A DNA stretch of 35,040 nucleotides from an uncultured bacterium (GTDB lineage: Bacteria > Actinomycetota > Actinomycetes > S36-B12 > CAIKAW01), in NCBI GenBank assembly GCA_903825575.1, contig CAIKAW010000041.1:1-35040 (forward strand), read 5' to 3'. Shown here one piece after another: positions 1 through 8,637 of the stretch. The notes below the pieces were generated by a model that saw only the letters and a program-made list of their open reading frames with translations, made no database searches and was not told the DNA's origin. A program made the position numbers and the translations under genes. Every line of letters starts with the position of its first letter. The first letter of the stretch is position 1.

Positions 1-2
1 GA

Positions 3-650
3 GGCCGTCCGCTGAGAGGCACCTTTGCGAACTCGATTGTGTCGTCGTCGCTGCTCGGCAAGATCGCTAAGTCATACGCGCTGGACCATGTCGAAACCTT
101 GACTGGCTTCAAGTGGATCGGCCGCCTGCCCAATCTGCTGTATGGATACGAAGAAGCGTTGGGGTACTGCGTCGACCCTGCCGTCGTTAGTGACAAGGAC
201 GGAGTCAGCGCTGCCTTGCTGGCTGCTGAAGTCGTGGCGTCCCTTGCCGCCGAGGGGCGTCGAGTCGACGATGCCCTCGACGATCTTGCGCGCCAGCATG
301 GTCTGCACGCAACCGACCAACTCTCTATTCGAGTGGCCGACATTCGAGTAATTCCGCCGCTGATGGATCGCTTGCGCCTAGACCCACCCGCGAAGATTGG
401 TACATCACGGGTCGAGTTGGTCGAGGACTTGTCGTTGGGTATCAACGGATTGCCTCCCACGGACGGCCTGCGCTTCTGGCTGGACGGGGGCACCAGAGTG
501 ATCGTCCGGCCGAGTGGGACCGAACCAAAACTCAAGTGCTACCTCGAGGTGATCATCGATGTCGGCAACGATATGGCCGCGGCGAAGACACTGGCGAAGA
601 ATCAGTTATTCGCTTTACGCGAAGCGCTGAAACCGCTGCTTGGTGCGTAG
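3..650 (+). CDS. Phosphomannomutase/phosphoglucomutase-family protein, 3' part (cut by window edge)
   Basis: Open reading frame running in from the left edge, giving the last 215 residues of an alpha-D-phosphohexomutase (family length about 540-560). Visible are the sugar-binding loop of domain 3 (GYEEALGY, codons around 149-172) and the C-terminal phosphate-binding loop of domain 4 (RPSGTEPKLK, bases about 507-536). The phosphoserine and metal-binding domains lie outside the window. In Actinobacteria a mutase of this type (pmmB-like) sits beside nucleoside phosphorylase and deaminase genes and may act as phosphopentomutase, turning (deoxy)ribose-1-phosphate into the 5-phosphate. The deoC, deoA, add and cdd genes further right make that role attractive here, but it is inferred from context. 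A GTG at 39 is only an internal codon, because homology continues upstream of it. It is convergent with the next gene, 7 bases apart, with no hairpin terminator seen between them. Confidence 0.9.
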   Translation, partial: GRPLRGTFANSIVSSSLLGKIAKSYALDHVETLTGFKWIGRLPNLLYGYEEALGYCVDPAVVSDKDGVSAALLAAEVVASLAAEGRRVDDALDDLARQHGLHATDQLSIRVADIRVIPPLMDRLRLDPPAKIGTSRVELVEDLSLGINGLPPTDGLRFWLDGGTRVIVRPSGTEPKLKCYLEVIIDVGNDMAAAKTLAKNQLFALREALKPLLGA

Positions 651-657
651 AACTAGG

Positions 658-2316
658 TCAGGGCTGGAAACTGCGCGAGTAGATCAAGCCGTCGCGGTCT
701 AACCAAATCACGCGTCCGGCCACAATCGGTCCGGCGCTGATACGTTCAGGCAACCATTCTTCAGCCCCCACCCGATAGACCCCCGGGGTCACTTCCACCA
801 GTTCGATCTCTGCGTCAGGTGCCTCGACACCGCCCGGAGCAGCAAGAAACAGTCGGCTGGCGCGCTCATACACGCGCAACGTCGGATACCACGGCGAATT
901 GCACCGATACTGGCCAGCAACCGATGGGGCCGCGGTCTGTTTCGGACGACCGGGTTCGAGCGTGTACCAATCGGGCCCATGGATCCAACCCGCCCCAGTT
1001 TGGTCGCGATCCAGATGAAAGCGGCGCAGCGCCGACACGTCGCTTACGTATCTCCCTTGAGGCGTGCGGAATAGTTTCCCTGCCACACCGTTGTGGGTGA
1101 GAACCACCGGTTCGCCGATTTCCGAGGTGGCTAGTTCGAACAAGTCACGGCTCGAGTGATACCGACCGGGAGCAACGTCGGGATCACCTGTGGCGACGGT
1201 CGGGTCAACTTCCGGGAACGGTGGCAGGGGCTGATTCTCAATCCTTGCAAGGAAATCAGCGTGCCCCAGGCGAGCTAGCTGTTGGGCTTGCAGGTTGTCC
1301 CCGTTCGCATTCGTCAACACGATGATCATCGCGCCAATAGTGCGATCGACAATGTGGAAGGTCGAATACCCGACCATTCCACCGCCATGGGTGAGTAGCG
1401 CATGACCGCCCGCCACTTCGGTATTCATTCCTAGCCCATACCTGCTCGCGGAGATCGTCGGCAACCCAGGAACATCGAGCGCAGGTTCGCCACCTGGGCC
1501 AAGTAGTTCGACAATTCGATGCGGCACCGGAGCCATTTGGGAACCATGCAGGAACAGGCCAAGGAACTTTGCCAGATCCTCAGCGGTAGCCCCGATGTTG
1601 CCGTCGCCGGTTGCACACTCAAACCAAGTGGCACGTGCCAGCGCATCCCCGGGTACCCACGGTCGGTCTTCGCGATCCGGGACATAGCCCTGGGCGTAGC
1701 GGTGGCGATCATCATTCGTGATCGCACCCGAAGATTCGCTCATCCCAAGTGGCGTAAGCACAAATTCCGAAACCAGTTCTGGCAATGACCTTCCGGTGAT
1801 CTCGGCAGCCAACCACCCAGCGAGTCCATAGCCAACATTGGAGTAGTGGAAGTGGGCGGTTGCCGGTGCGCTAGCCGGACTGTTACGCACCTTCCAAATC
1901 TGAGTCAACTCATCCGGCCAAGCATCGGCACCCATGATCAGACCGCCGCTGTGGTTCAGCAGTTGGCGCACTGTCACGCCGGCCGCGTCCGGGCCAAGAT
2001 TCACCCAAGGGAGCAGTTTGCAAACAGCGTCGTCCAAGCTGAAGAGTCCTTGCTCAGCCAGGTGTGCTACGACATATGCCGTGAAGGCCTTACTGATCGA
2101 ACCAATCTGGAAAACCCGATCAGCGCTCATGTCGATATTGCGCTCAAGGTCGGACTTTCCGAAAACGACCTGGGCAAGAACGCCATCAGCGTCAGCCAGT
2201 AGCAGTACGCCACCCGGAAGCGGCGTCCAAGCGCTCAACGTAAGCGCGTAATCGCGAAGTCTGCTTAGACTTTCGATCGCCGCTTTGGTAGCGATTTCGC
2301 GCTGCGAGGAGGTCAC
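658..2316 (-). CDS. Beta-lactamase-fold serine hydrolase (class C / D-aminopeptidase-esterase type)
   Basis: A 552-residue protein of the beta-lactamase/penicillin-binding-protein-like serine hydrolase family. All three active-site motifs are visible: S73-x-x-K76 (nucleophile and base), Y158-S-N160, and H310-G-G312 in the place of KTG. The catalytic domain ends near residue 370. About 180 further residues, predicted to be beta-rich, resemble the extra C-terminal domains of D-aminopeptidase-like members but I cannot name them. There is no signal peptide, so it probably acts in the cytoplasm on an imported substrate, for example a D-amino-acid amide/peptide or an ester. The GTG start overlaps the stop of the LysA-like gene upstream (GTGA), making this the last gene of the long transporter operon. 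The family is functionally broad, so peptidase, amidase and esterase are all possible. Confidence 0.88.
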   Translation of the reverse strand: MTSSQREIATKAAIESLSRLRDYALTLSAWTPLPGGVLLLADADGVLAQVVFGKSDLERNIDMSADRVFQIGSISKAFTAYVVAHLAEQGLFSLDDAVCKLLPWVNLGPDAAGVTVRQLLNHSGGLIMGADAWPDELTQIWKVRNSPASAPATAHFHYSNVGYGLAGWLAAEITGRSLPELVSEFVLTPLGMSESSGAITNDDRHRYAQGYVPDREDRPWVPGDALARATWFECATGDGNIGATAEDLAKFLGLFLHGSQMAPVPHRIVELLGPGGEPALDVPGLPTISASRYGLGMNTEVAGGHALLTHGGGMVGYSTFHIVDRTIGAMIIVLTNANGDNLQAQQLARLGHADFLARIENQPLPPFPEVDPTVATGDPDVAPGRYHSSRDLFELATSEIGEPVVLTHNGVAGKLFRTPQGRYVSDVSALRRFHLDRDQTGAGWIHGPDWYTLEPGRPKQTAAPSVAGQYRCNSPWYPTLRVYERASRLFLAAPGGVEAPDAEIELVEVTPGVYRVGAEEWLPERISAGPIVAGRVIWLDRDGLIYSRSFQP

Positions 2317-3587
2317 TGTGCCAGCACATCCCGCTGAACCAAGTCGGCCAAACTCTCTCGCCGAATAACCTCGCGCGCTATTCCGTCTGTGACTAATACG
2401 ACCGGCGGACGCAACGCCCCGTTGTAGTTGTTGGCCATCGTGTAGCAGTAGGCACCGGTGACCGGCACGGTTATGAGGTCCCCAACCTGAGGACTGGCCA
2501 GTTCAATGCCCTTGACCAAAGTGTCCCCTGATTCGCAGTGGCGGCCGACGACATCGCAGATCTCCGAAGACGCGGTCCGGTCGATGATGCTGGGTGCGAA
2601 GGCGGCCCCATAAAGGGACACCTCCAAGTTGTCACCCATACCGCCGTCAACCGCCACATGAGTACGCATGCCGCGCTTTACGGTGACCACTCGATACACA
2701 GTAACCCCGGCCCGGGCAATCATTGATCTACCTGGCTCGACCATGATGCGCACATCGGTACCAAGGTGTCGATGCACTGCAGTGACAACGTGGTCGGCAT
2801 ACTCGTCGACGCTAGGCACCTGATCGGTGCTCACGTAACGCTCGCCGAGCCCCCCGCCGAAGTCATATACCGGGAACCGCTCCAGCTTTGCCAACGAATC
2901 CACCGCGGCTTGGAACTGGGCAAGGTCAGCGATGCCCGAACCAATATGTGCGTGCAGTCCGCGCAGATTGAGCATTGGTTCACGCCGGATCCGCGCAATC
3001 ACATCGGCAATTTGCCCTGACGGGATACCGAATTTCGAGGCATCGTGACCGGTCATCATCGTTTCGTGCGTCGCAGCGTCGATCTGCGGACTTACGCGAA
3101 GCAGCACCGGTACTGGGGTATTTGCAAGGCGGGCAATCCGCTCGACGTCGTCGAGGTTGTCGACCACGATGTGGCCGACACCGGACGCGATGCCGGCTGT
3201 TATGTCGGCGTCAGACTTGGCGTTTCCGTGCAAGACCATGCGTCTCGGGTCTGCGCCGGCCAATTCTGCAATCGCCAATTCCTGCCAGGCTGCGACATCT
3301 ACGCCACAGCCTTCCTCCGCCAGTACCCGAACAATGCTGGCGGCGGGAAAGGATTTCGATGCAAATAGCACTTCACAATCGGCATGCCGAGAACGAAAGG
3401 CCGTCAGGTAGTCCCGCGCTCGCGCCCGCAGCGCACCTTCGTCAATCAAATACGCGGGTGTTCCGAATGAAGCAGCAAGTTCGGACACCGGGATTCCGCC
3501 AATAACTAGGGCGCCTTCGGCCGATATCGAAGTTCCGTCCGGGTACAGGCTCAGATCAATGGGCGGAGACAACTCGTCGGCTTGCAC
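2313..3587 (-). CDS. Diaminopimelate-decarboxylase-like PLP enzyme (fold type III)
   Basis: A 424-residue LysA-family protein with an alanine-racemase-like barrel. K78 in FASKSF is the PLP lysine; HGN, SKFG, HAHIGS and the glycine-rich GGGLGERY loop bind the cofactor phosphate; EPGRSM and the catalytic CESGD (C351, E352) are present. The start is taken as GTG at 3587, which has GGAGG six bases upstream and lies just past the preceding stop. A longer frame to 3680 would overlap the M20 gene by 73 bases with a non-conserved Arg-rich leader. The usual substrate-binding stretch NPRPALY reads NLEVSLY here, so the arginine is replaced by E322 while Y326 stays. That suggests the substrate is not plain meso-diaminopimelate. 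Being in a catabolic operon with a peptide importer, it probably decarboxylates a released amino acid, and is unlikely to be the housekeeping lysA. Confidence 0.87.
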   Translation of the reverse strand: MQADELSPPIDLSLYPDGTSISAEGALVIGGIPVSELAASFGTPAYLIDEGALRARARDYLTAFRSRHADCEVLFASKSFPAASIVRVLAEEGCGVDVAAWQELAIAELAGADPRRMVLHGNAKSDADITAGIASGVGHIVVDNLDDVERIARLANTPVPVLLRVSPQIDAATHETMMTGHDASKFGIPSGQIADVIARIRREPMLNLRGLHAHIGSGIADLAQFQAAVDSLAKLERFPVYDFGGGLGERYVSTDQVPSVDEYADHVVTAVHRHLGTDVRIMVEPGRSMIARAGVTVYRVVTVKRGMRTHVAVDGGMGDNLEVSLYGAAFAPSIIDRTASSEICDVVGRHCESGDTLVKGIELASPQVGDLITVPVTGAYCYTMANNYNGALRPPVVLVTDGIAREVIRRESLADLVQRDVLAQ

Positions 3588-3607
3588 TAACTGCCTCCAG
3601 TCCCTGA

Positions 3608-4768
3608 TCAGCCGAGGTAATCGGCGATTGCGCCTACCAGCACGTCCACCAGACTTACCACCTCTGGGATCGAGACCCACTCATCGGGGGCATGAAAGTT
3701 TCCACCCAGCGGCCCGAGGAGCACAGTTGGGATCCCGGCATCCTGCAACAAGGCGGCGTCGGTCCAGGCGTTTAGCCCCTCTTGTTCCAGCTTTGTACCT
3801 AGGTGTAGTTGCGCGGCCCGATCCAAACTTGCGAGTAGCTGTTCGTGTCCCCGAGCGAGGAAGGGACTACGGTCTAGGCGCACTACAACATCGGTGGTTA
3901 GGCCTGGCAGGACCTCGCGGGTATGCGCCAAGATTGCTTCGATCTCGCGCACTCGATCAGCCAAGGTTTCTCCGGGCTGAGTGCCGATTTCAATCCCGAG
4001 GACGCATTCGCTGGGGTACGTCGCGTAGTCGGTGCCACCTCGGACCGTGCCGGTGTGAAAGACGGTGCGACCGTTGCGCGGCTCCGGTTCGATCGCAAAA
4101 TGCTCCAGATCCCAGGCGTGGAATCGCGAAAGGAATTCAGCTAAACCCACAATCGCATCGACACCTACGCCCGGAGCCGATCCGTGCGCGGCTTTCCCGT
4201 GGAACTCGACATCGATCCATCCGAATCCTTGGTGCTCGACCACCACCTTGGGCAGCGCGTCGGCTTCGATCACGATTGCCGCGTCAGCCTTGAGACTCTT
4301 CACGAGGACTTCACTACCCAACGACACGCCTTCTTCGTCTGCAACACATGCGATTATCAGATCACCACGCAAGCGAACGCCGGTTGCAATTAACGCTCGC
4401 AGTGCAAGCAGTGCAGCGGCGCAGCAGCCCTTGTCGTCGGCAGCCCCAAGCCCGTAGAGCCGATCTCCATCAAGCCGCGGCACTAATGCAGTGTCGACCC
4501 ATCCGGCATAACCCACAGTGTCCGCGTGCGCATTGATACAAAGTGTTGGACCGCCGCCGGTACCGCGCCAAGTGACCAGCAGATTGAAACGACCTGGAGC
4601 TATTTCGTCCTGAACTATCTCAACCGGTAAGTCGGCGCACCAGTCCGCTAGGAACGCGACCACTTCGCGCTCACCTGCTCCACCTTCCACCAGCCAAGGC
4701 GTGACCGATTCGATTCGCACCAAGTCACTGATGAAATCGATCACTTGTGCTGCGCTTACCGAACTCAC
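3608..4768 (-). CDS. M20-family metallopeptidase / amino-acid deacylase (ArgE/DapE/CPG2 type)
   Basis: A 386-residue dinuclear-zinc hydrolase. Motifs in order: H81-x-D83 in the first metal site, the bridging aspartate D111 in the ADDKG stretch, catalytic/metal-binding E145-E146, the dimerisation-domain stretch FHGKAAHGSAPG, and the C-terminal zinc histidine in GNFHAPDE. Members cleave N-acyl or peptide bonds of small amino-acid derivatives (acetylornithine, succinyl-DAP, dipeptides, carboxypeptidase G2 substrates). No signal peptide is seen, so it should act in the cytoplasm after import. GTG start, with GGAG upstream, overlaps the stop of the ATPase gene (GTGA). Its place between the peptide transporter and a decarboxylase suggests it releases the amino acid that the next enzyme uses. 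Exact substrate unknown. Confidence 0.9.
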   Translation of the reverse strand: MSSVSAAQVIDFISDLVRIESVTPWLVEGGAGEREVVAFLADWCADLPVEIVQDEIAPGRFNLLVTWRGTGGGPTLCINAHADTVGYAGWVDTALVPRLDGDRLYGLGAADDKGCCAAALLALRALIATGVRLRGDLIIACVADEEGVSLGSEVLVKSLKADAAIVIEADALPKVVVEHQGFGWIDVEFHGKAAHGSAPGVGVDAIVGLAEFLSRFHAWDLEHFAIEPEPRNGRTVFHTGTVRGGTDYATYPSECVLGIEIGTQPGETLADRVREIEAILAHTREVLPGLTTDVVVRLDRSPFLARGHEQLLASLDRAAQLHLGTKLEQEGLNAWTDAALLQDAGIPTVLLGPLGGNFHAPDEWVSIPEVVSLVDVLVGAIADYLG

Positions 4769-5751
4769 TGGTTCTCCTCAACAAAGTGACAGGCTGACTG
4801 ATGGCCAACCAGCGTCGTTGCAGTTTCGGTGAGCACTGGATCCACTTCCCGACACTGACTTGGTTCATTTAAGAGCCGATATTTTGGGCACCGCGGATGG
4901 AAGCGGCAGCCCGTGGGAATCGCCGCCGCTGACGGAGTCTCCCCGGGAAGGGTTCGATGGCCGTCGCCGCGGGTAACCTCTAGCAGCGCTTGGGTATACG
5001 GGTGCCGCGGGGCTGCCACCAACTCGGCCGCTGATCCGATTTCGACGATGCGGCCTAGGTACACCACAGCGATCCGGTCAGCCAACACCCAAGCGACCGA
5101 CAGGTCGTGGGTGATGAACAGGTAGGAAATACCCAACCGGTCACGCAGGTCGACCATGAGAGAGAGGATCCCGGCGCGGGCAGATACATCGAGCATGGAC
5201 ACGGGCTCATCTGCAACAACTAGGTCTGGGCGCAGCACAACCGCGGCGGCGATCGCAACTCGCTGGCGCTGGCCCCCTGATAGTTCGTGTGGGTACCGCT
5301 GTGCGAGTCGCTCCGGAGGCAACAACTGCGCAAACTCAAGTGCCTCAAGGACTCGGGTGCGGCGCTCCTCCGCTGGCACTCCATGTATTACCAAGGGTTC
5401 TACAACTGTTTCGTAGACGGTCTGGCGCGGATCTAGGGAACCAAACGGGTCCTGGAAGATCATTTGAAAGCGACGTCGAGCCCGACGCAGCGCCGACCCA
5501 TTAACCGTCGCTAAGTCCACTCCGCCGGAAGCGATTCGACCCGCCGTCGGCGCGACTAGCCGCATGATCGCAGCGGCGATGGTCGATTTGCCGCAGCCTG
5601 ATTCGCCCACCAACGCAAGGATCTCGCCCTTGGCTATCGCGAAAGAAACGCCATCGACCGCACGCACCAGACTCTTGGCCTGGCCACTAGAGCGCCGACC
5701 AGGGAAGTACACCTTCAGATCGCTTACCTCAACGACGGATTCGACCGTCAC
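4765..5751 (-). CDS. Peptide-type ABC transporter ATP-binding protein (OppF/DppF type)
   Basis: A 328-residue ATPase subunit that powers the importer encoded by the following minus-strand genes. Walker A GESGCGKS at residues 49-56, signature LSGGQRQRV, Walker B LVVADEP, and the C-terminal oligopeptide-transporter extension with paired cysteines (GCRFHPRCP) are all present. The open frame extends upstream to 5835, but GTG at 5751 is chosen because it makes a 4-base GTGA overlap with the OppD-type gene and because homology begins there; the extra leader would be an Arg/Cys-rich out-of-frame shadow of the OppD C-terminus. Works as a heterodimer with the OppD-type ATPase. Confidence 0.92.
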   Translation of the reverse strand: MTVESVVEVSDLKVYFPGRRSSGQAKSLVRAVDGVSFAIAKGEILALVGESGCGKSTIAAAIMRLVAPTAGRIASGGVDLATVNGSALRRARRRFQMIFQDPFGSLDPRQTVYETVVEPLVIHGVPAEERRTRVLEALEFAQLLPPERLAQRYPHELSGGQRQRVAIAAAVVLRPDLVVADEPVSMLDVSARAGILSLMVDLRDRLGISYLFITHDLSVAWVLADRIAVVYLGRIVEIGSAAELVAAPRHPYTQALLEVTRGDGHRTLPGETPSAAAIPTGCRFHPRCPKYRLLNEPSQCREVDPVLTETATTLVGHQSACHFVEENQ

Positions 5752-6734
5752 GTGACATCGCCTCCGACAAGATGACAAGCAGCCAGGTGTGCAGTCCCGG
5801 CCACTGGTCGAAGGGTCGGAGCCACCTCGTGGCAAATCGATTCACGCACCGAGCACCGATCGTAGAACCGACAACCTTTGATCGGGATCGAAAGATCAGG
5901 CGGATGCCCAGGCAAAGCCTGCGCCAAGACCCGCTCGCCGGCTAGATCGGGGTGGGCTTTGATCAGCGCTTGGGTGTAGGGGTGTGCCGCGGTGCGCTGT
6001 TCAGTACCCCTACCAAGGATGACTGCAGTTGGCCCCGTTTCGACAACAACGCCGGCGTACATCACGACGACGCGATCACACGTTCGTCGGATGGCGGCAA
6101 GATCATGGGAAATCAGAAGCAATCCGAGCTGCTGCTCGCGCTGAAGATCACCAAGCAGCGACAGGATCTGCGATTGGCTGATGACATCGAGTGCCGTTGT
6201 GGGCTCATCGGCAATCAGAAGTGACGGTCGACAGGCTAGGGCCATTGCAATCATCACACGTTGGCGCATTCCGCCTGAGAACTCATGCGGGAAACTGCGA
6301 GCTCGGCTCGGAGAGACGCCGACGAGCTCAAGCAACTGTGACACTCGCTCTTTGGCGGCCGTCGAAGCGGTGTTCGGTTCATGAGTTCGGATTGGTTCGA
6401 GGATTTGTCTATCGATCCGGTGTACCGGATTCAGCGCATTCATTGCGCCCTGGAAGATGAACGAAACCTTGGTCCAGCGCAGTTCATTTAGGTCGTCCTC
6501 GCTGCGCCCAATCATCTCCTCGCCGAGCAACTGAACGCTCCCAGTCGGAGTCGCATTCGCCGGTAGCAGGCCCGGTACCGCCAGACCCAAAGTCGTCTTG
6601 CCACACCCAGATTCGCCCGCGATTCCAACGGCCTCACCGGCAGCGACACTGATGCTGACTTGGTCCACCGCCCGCAAGGAATCAGCGCCAACTGTGTAGT
6701 CCACGCAAAGGTCTTTGATCTCTAGCAAAGTCAC
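5748..6734 (-). CDS. Peptide-type ABC transporter ATP-binding protein (OppD/DppD type)
   Basis: A 328-residue ATPase. Walker A GESGCGKT at residues 40-47, signature FSGGMRQRV, Walker B LLIADEP and the C-terminal oligo_HPY-like extension (GCRFYDRC) are seen. GTG start overlaps the stop of the permease gene by 4 bases, and its own stop overlaps the OppF-type start in the same way, so translation of the ABC genes is probably coupled. Partner of the OppF-type ATPase in an importer of peptides or peptide-like conjugates; nickel and some sugars are also carried by this family, so family alone does not prove a peptide substrate. Confidence 0.92.
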   Translation of the reverse strand: MTLLEIKDLCVDYTVGADSLRAVDQVSISVAAGEAVGIAGESGCGKTTLGLAVPGLLPANATPTGSVQLLGEEMIGRSEDDLNELRWTKVSFIFQGAMNALNPVHRIDRQILEPIRTHEPNTASTAAKERVSQLLELVGVSPSRARSFPHEFSGGMRQRVMIAMALACRPSLLIADEPTTALDVISQSQILSLLGDLQREQQLGLLLISHDLAAIRRTCDRVVVMYAGVVVETGPTAVILGRGTEQRTAAHPYTQALIKAHPDLAGERVLAQALPGHPPDLSIPIKGCRFYDRCSVRESICHEVAPTLRPVAGTAHLAACHLVGGDVT

Positions 6735-7645
6735 CGTGCACCACGCGACTGTGGGTTGAGGATGCGATCAAGGCTGTGGCCCACCAATGAGAATCCGAGC
6801 ACCAGGATCACGATGCCGATTCCTGGGGGGAGCACGTACCACCAAGCACCACGACTCATGGCGCCGGAAGTGAATGCGAAATGAAGCATCGTGCCCCAAG
6901 ACACATGAACGGGATCACCCAGGCCAAGGAAAGCCAGACTGGCTTCGGAAAGAATTGCACCGGCCAAGACCAAGACCAAATTGGCAAAGATCAAGGGCGA
7001 AACGTTAGGAAAGATGTGCACCCAGATCGTGCGTCGGTCTGTGGCCCCAAGAGATCTCACGCGGAGCACAAGCGGGCGTTCCCGCAGTGACAGCACTTGC
7101 GATCGGATGATTCGCGTGGTCTGCGGCCAACTCGTAAGCCCGATGACCAGACTCGTGATCACCACGCTCTGACCAAGCAGCGCAGCTAAAGCGATGATCA
7201 ACGGCAGAGTTGGCAAGACAAGGAAGAAGTCCGTGATTCGCATCAGCACGTTGTCGCGCCACCCGGCGTAGTAGCCAGAAACCAGCCCCAGTCCAGCGCC
7301 AACGACCATCGCGATCGCAGTTGCCGATAGCCCAACTAGAAGCGAGATCTGACCACCTACGAGCACCTGCCGGAAGACGTCACGACCAAGTTCGTCCGTG
7401 CCGAGCCAATGCCCACCGGAAGGTGGCTGCAGGATCGAATTGGCCGACAAGCCAAAAGACGACGCTGCAAACGGGAAGATCATCGGTCCGACGACCACGA
7501 GGGCAAGGACGACGATGACCAGCACGAGACCGACCCGTCCCATGCGGTCGCCCCAGACAGCACGCCACCACGGGATGCGGCTGCTCGGTTGCAATGTGTC
7601 TTCTCCCGGTTCCACCGGAAGACCAGGACGCTCGTCGAGGCTCAT
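6731..7645 (-). CDS. Peptide-type ABC transporter permease (OppC/DppC type)
   Basis: A 304-residue inner-membrane permease. After a hydrophilic N-terminus of about 30 residues there is a first membrane segment, a periplasm-side region containing GTDELGRDVF (typical of DppC proteins), then about five further membrane segments. The EAA loop that docks to the ATPases is visible as EASLAFLGLG near residue 235. ATG start overlaps the preceding permease stop (ATGA). Confidence 0.92.
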   Translation of the reverse strand: MSLDERPGLPVEPGEDTLQPSSRIPWWRAVWGDRMGRVGLVLVIVVLALVVVGPMIFPFAASSFGLSANSILQPPSGGHWLGTDELGRDVFRQVLVGGQISLLVGLSATAIAMVVGAGLGLVSGYYAGWRDNVLMRITDFFLVLPTLPLIIALAALLGQSVVITSLVIGLTSWPQTTRIIRSQVLSLRERPLVLRVRSLGATDRRTIWVHIFPNVSPLIFANLVLVLAGAILSEASLAFLGLGDPVHVSWGTMLHFAFTSGAMSRGAWWYVLPPGIGIVILVLGFSLVGHSLDRILNPQSRGAR

Positions 7646-8610
7646 GACTGCCTCACCCGTGGATCCAGCGCTCGATACAGCAGATCACTTGCAAAGTTCA
7701 TGATGATTACGGCCACAGCAAAAATTAGGAACGATGCCTCAAGAACCGGATAGTCACGACTGAGCACTGCCTTGTACGAGAGCAAACCCATCCCGGGCCA
7801 TGAGAACACCGCCTCAACTTGGATGGCGCCGCCAAGCACGAGGCCCATGTACAGCGCAGTCGCCGTAACAATTGGCAGAAGCGCGTTGCGGACGCCGTGG
7901 CGCCAAACGATAACTCTGCGCCGCAACCCTTTCGCGCGAGCAGTCACCATGTAGTCCTCGGACATGACATCAACCAGCGAACTACGGGTGATAAGCGCGA
8001 ACTCAGCTACGTTTACTAGCGCCAACGTCAAGGTAGGCAAAATGAGGTGTTTGCCCAGGTCGACAAGATGCCCCAACGAGGTGAACGAATACCCAAGCGT
8101 ATTGATCCCGGAAATCGGAAGCAGATGGAACCAAACTCCACAGATGAAGATCAAGATCATGCCGGTCCAGAAAGTCGGAAGACTCCAAAGCACCAGACTA
8201 CTCACGACCACCGAAGTATCAGTGCGCGAATTGGCTCTGGCGCCTGCGATTACACCGAGCCCTACACCCACCACGATCGTTAGCAACGTGGCCGTCCCGA
8301 GCAACAAGATGGTGTTCCGGATGGCTGGACCCAACACGGTGGTTACTGGCTGTCGATATACGTACGAGAAACCAAGGTTGCCCTGAATTAGGTCCCGTAG
8401 GTAAATCAGGTACTGAATCGGCAGCGATCGGTCCAGCCCGAACAACTGCTTCAACTGCGCGACCGCGGCCGGATCCAAGTGTCCTGCTCGAGCCATCAAA
8501 CGAACCGGATTGCCCGGCAACACGTGGAACAGCAGAAAATTGAACGTCGCGACGGCGTACAAGGTCACCGCAAGAGAGAAGACCTTGCGCGCTAGATAGC
8601 GAACGCTCAT
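7642..8610 (-). CDS. Peptide-type ABC transporter permease (OppB/DppB type)
   Basis: A 322-residue permease with the N-terminal membrane segment followed by the short conserved FHVLPGNP stretch of DppB-type proteins, then about five membrane segments and the C-terminal EAA region (EAVFSWPGMG). It pairs with the DppC-type permease to form the pore. The ATG start at 8610 lies 27 bases after the stop of the binding-protein gene. No strong ribosome-binding site is seen, so expression probably relies on read-through from upstream. Confidence 0.92.
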   Translation of the reverse strand: MSVRYLARKVFSLAVTLYAVATFNFLLFHVLPGNPVRLMARAGHLDPAAVAQLKQLFGLDRSLPIQYLIYLRDLIQGNLGFSYVYRQPVTTVLGPAIRNTILLLGTATLLTIVVGVGLGVIAGARANSRTDTSVVVSSLVLWSLPTFWTGMILIFICGVWFHLLPISGINTLGYSFTSLGHLVDLGKHLILPTLTLALVNVAEFALITRSSLVDVMSEDYMVTARAKGLRRRVIVWRHGVRNALLPIVTATALYMGLVLGGAIQVEAVFSWPGMGLLSYKAVLSRDYPVLEASFLIFAVAVIIMNFASDLLYRALDPRVRQS

Positions 8611-8637
8611 CAGATATCAGGGCTCGAGTAGTCGCGA

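Noticed and set aside
3588-3680. N-terminal extension of the LysA-like gene
   Set aside because: Overlaps the M20 coding region by 73 bases and gives a non-family Arg-rich leader; GTG 3587 with GGAGG is better.
3559-4293. 244-residue plus-strand open frame rich in Arg and Pro
   Set aside because: It lies wholly antisense to the end of the LysA-like gene and the M20 gene, whose motifs are intact; composition is that of a GC-rich shadow frame.
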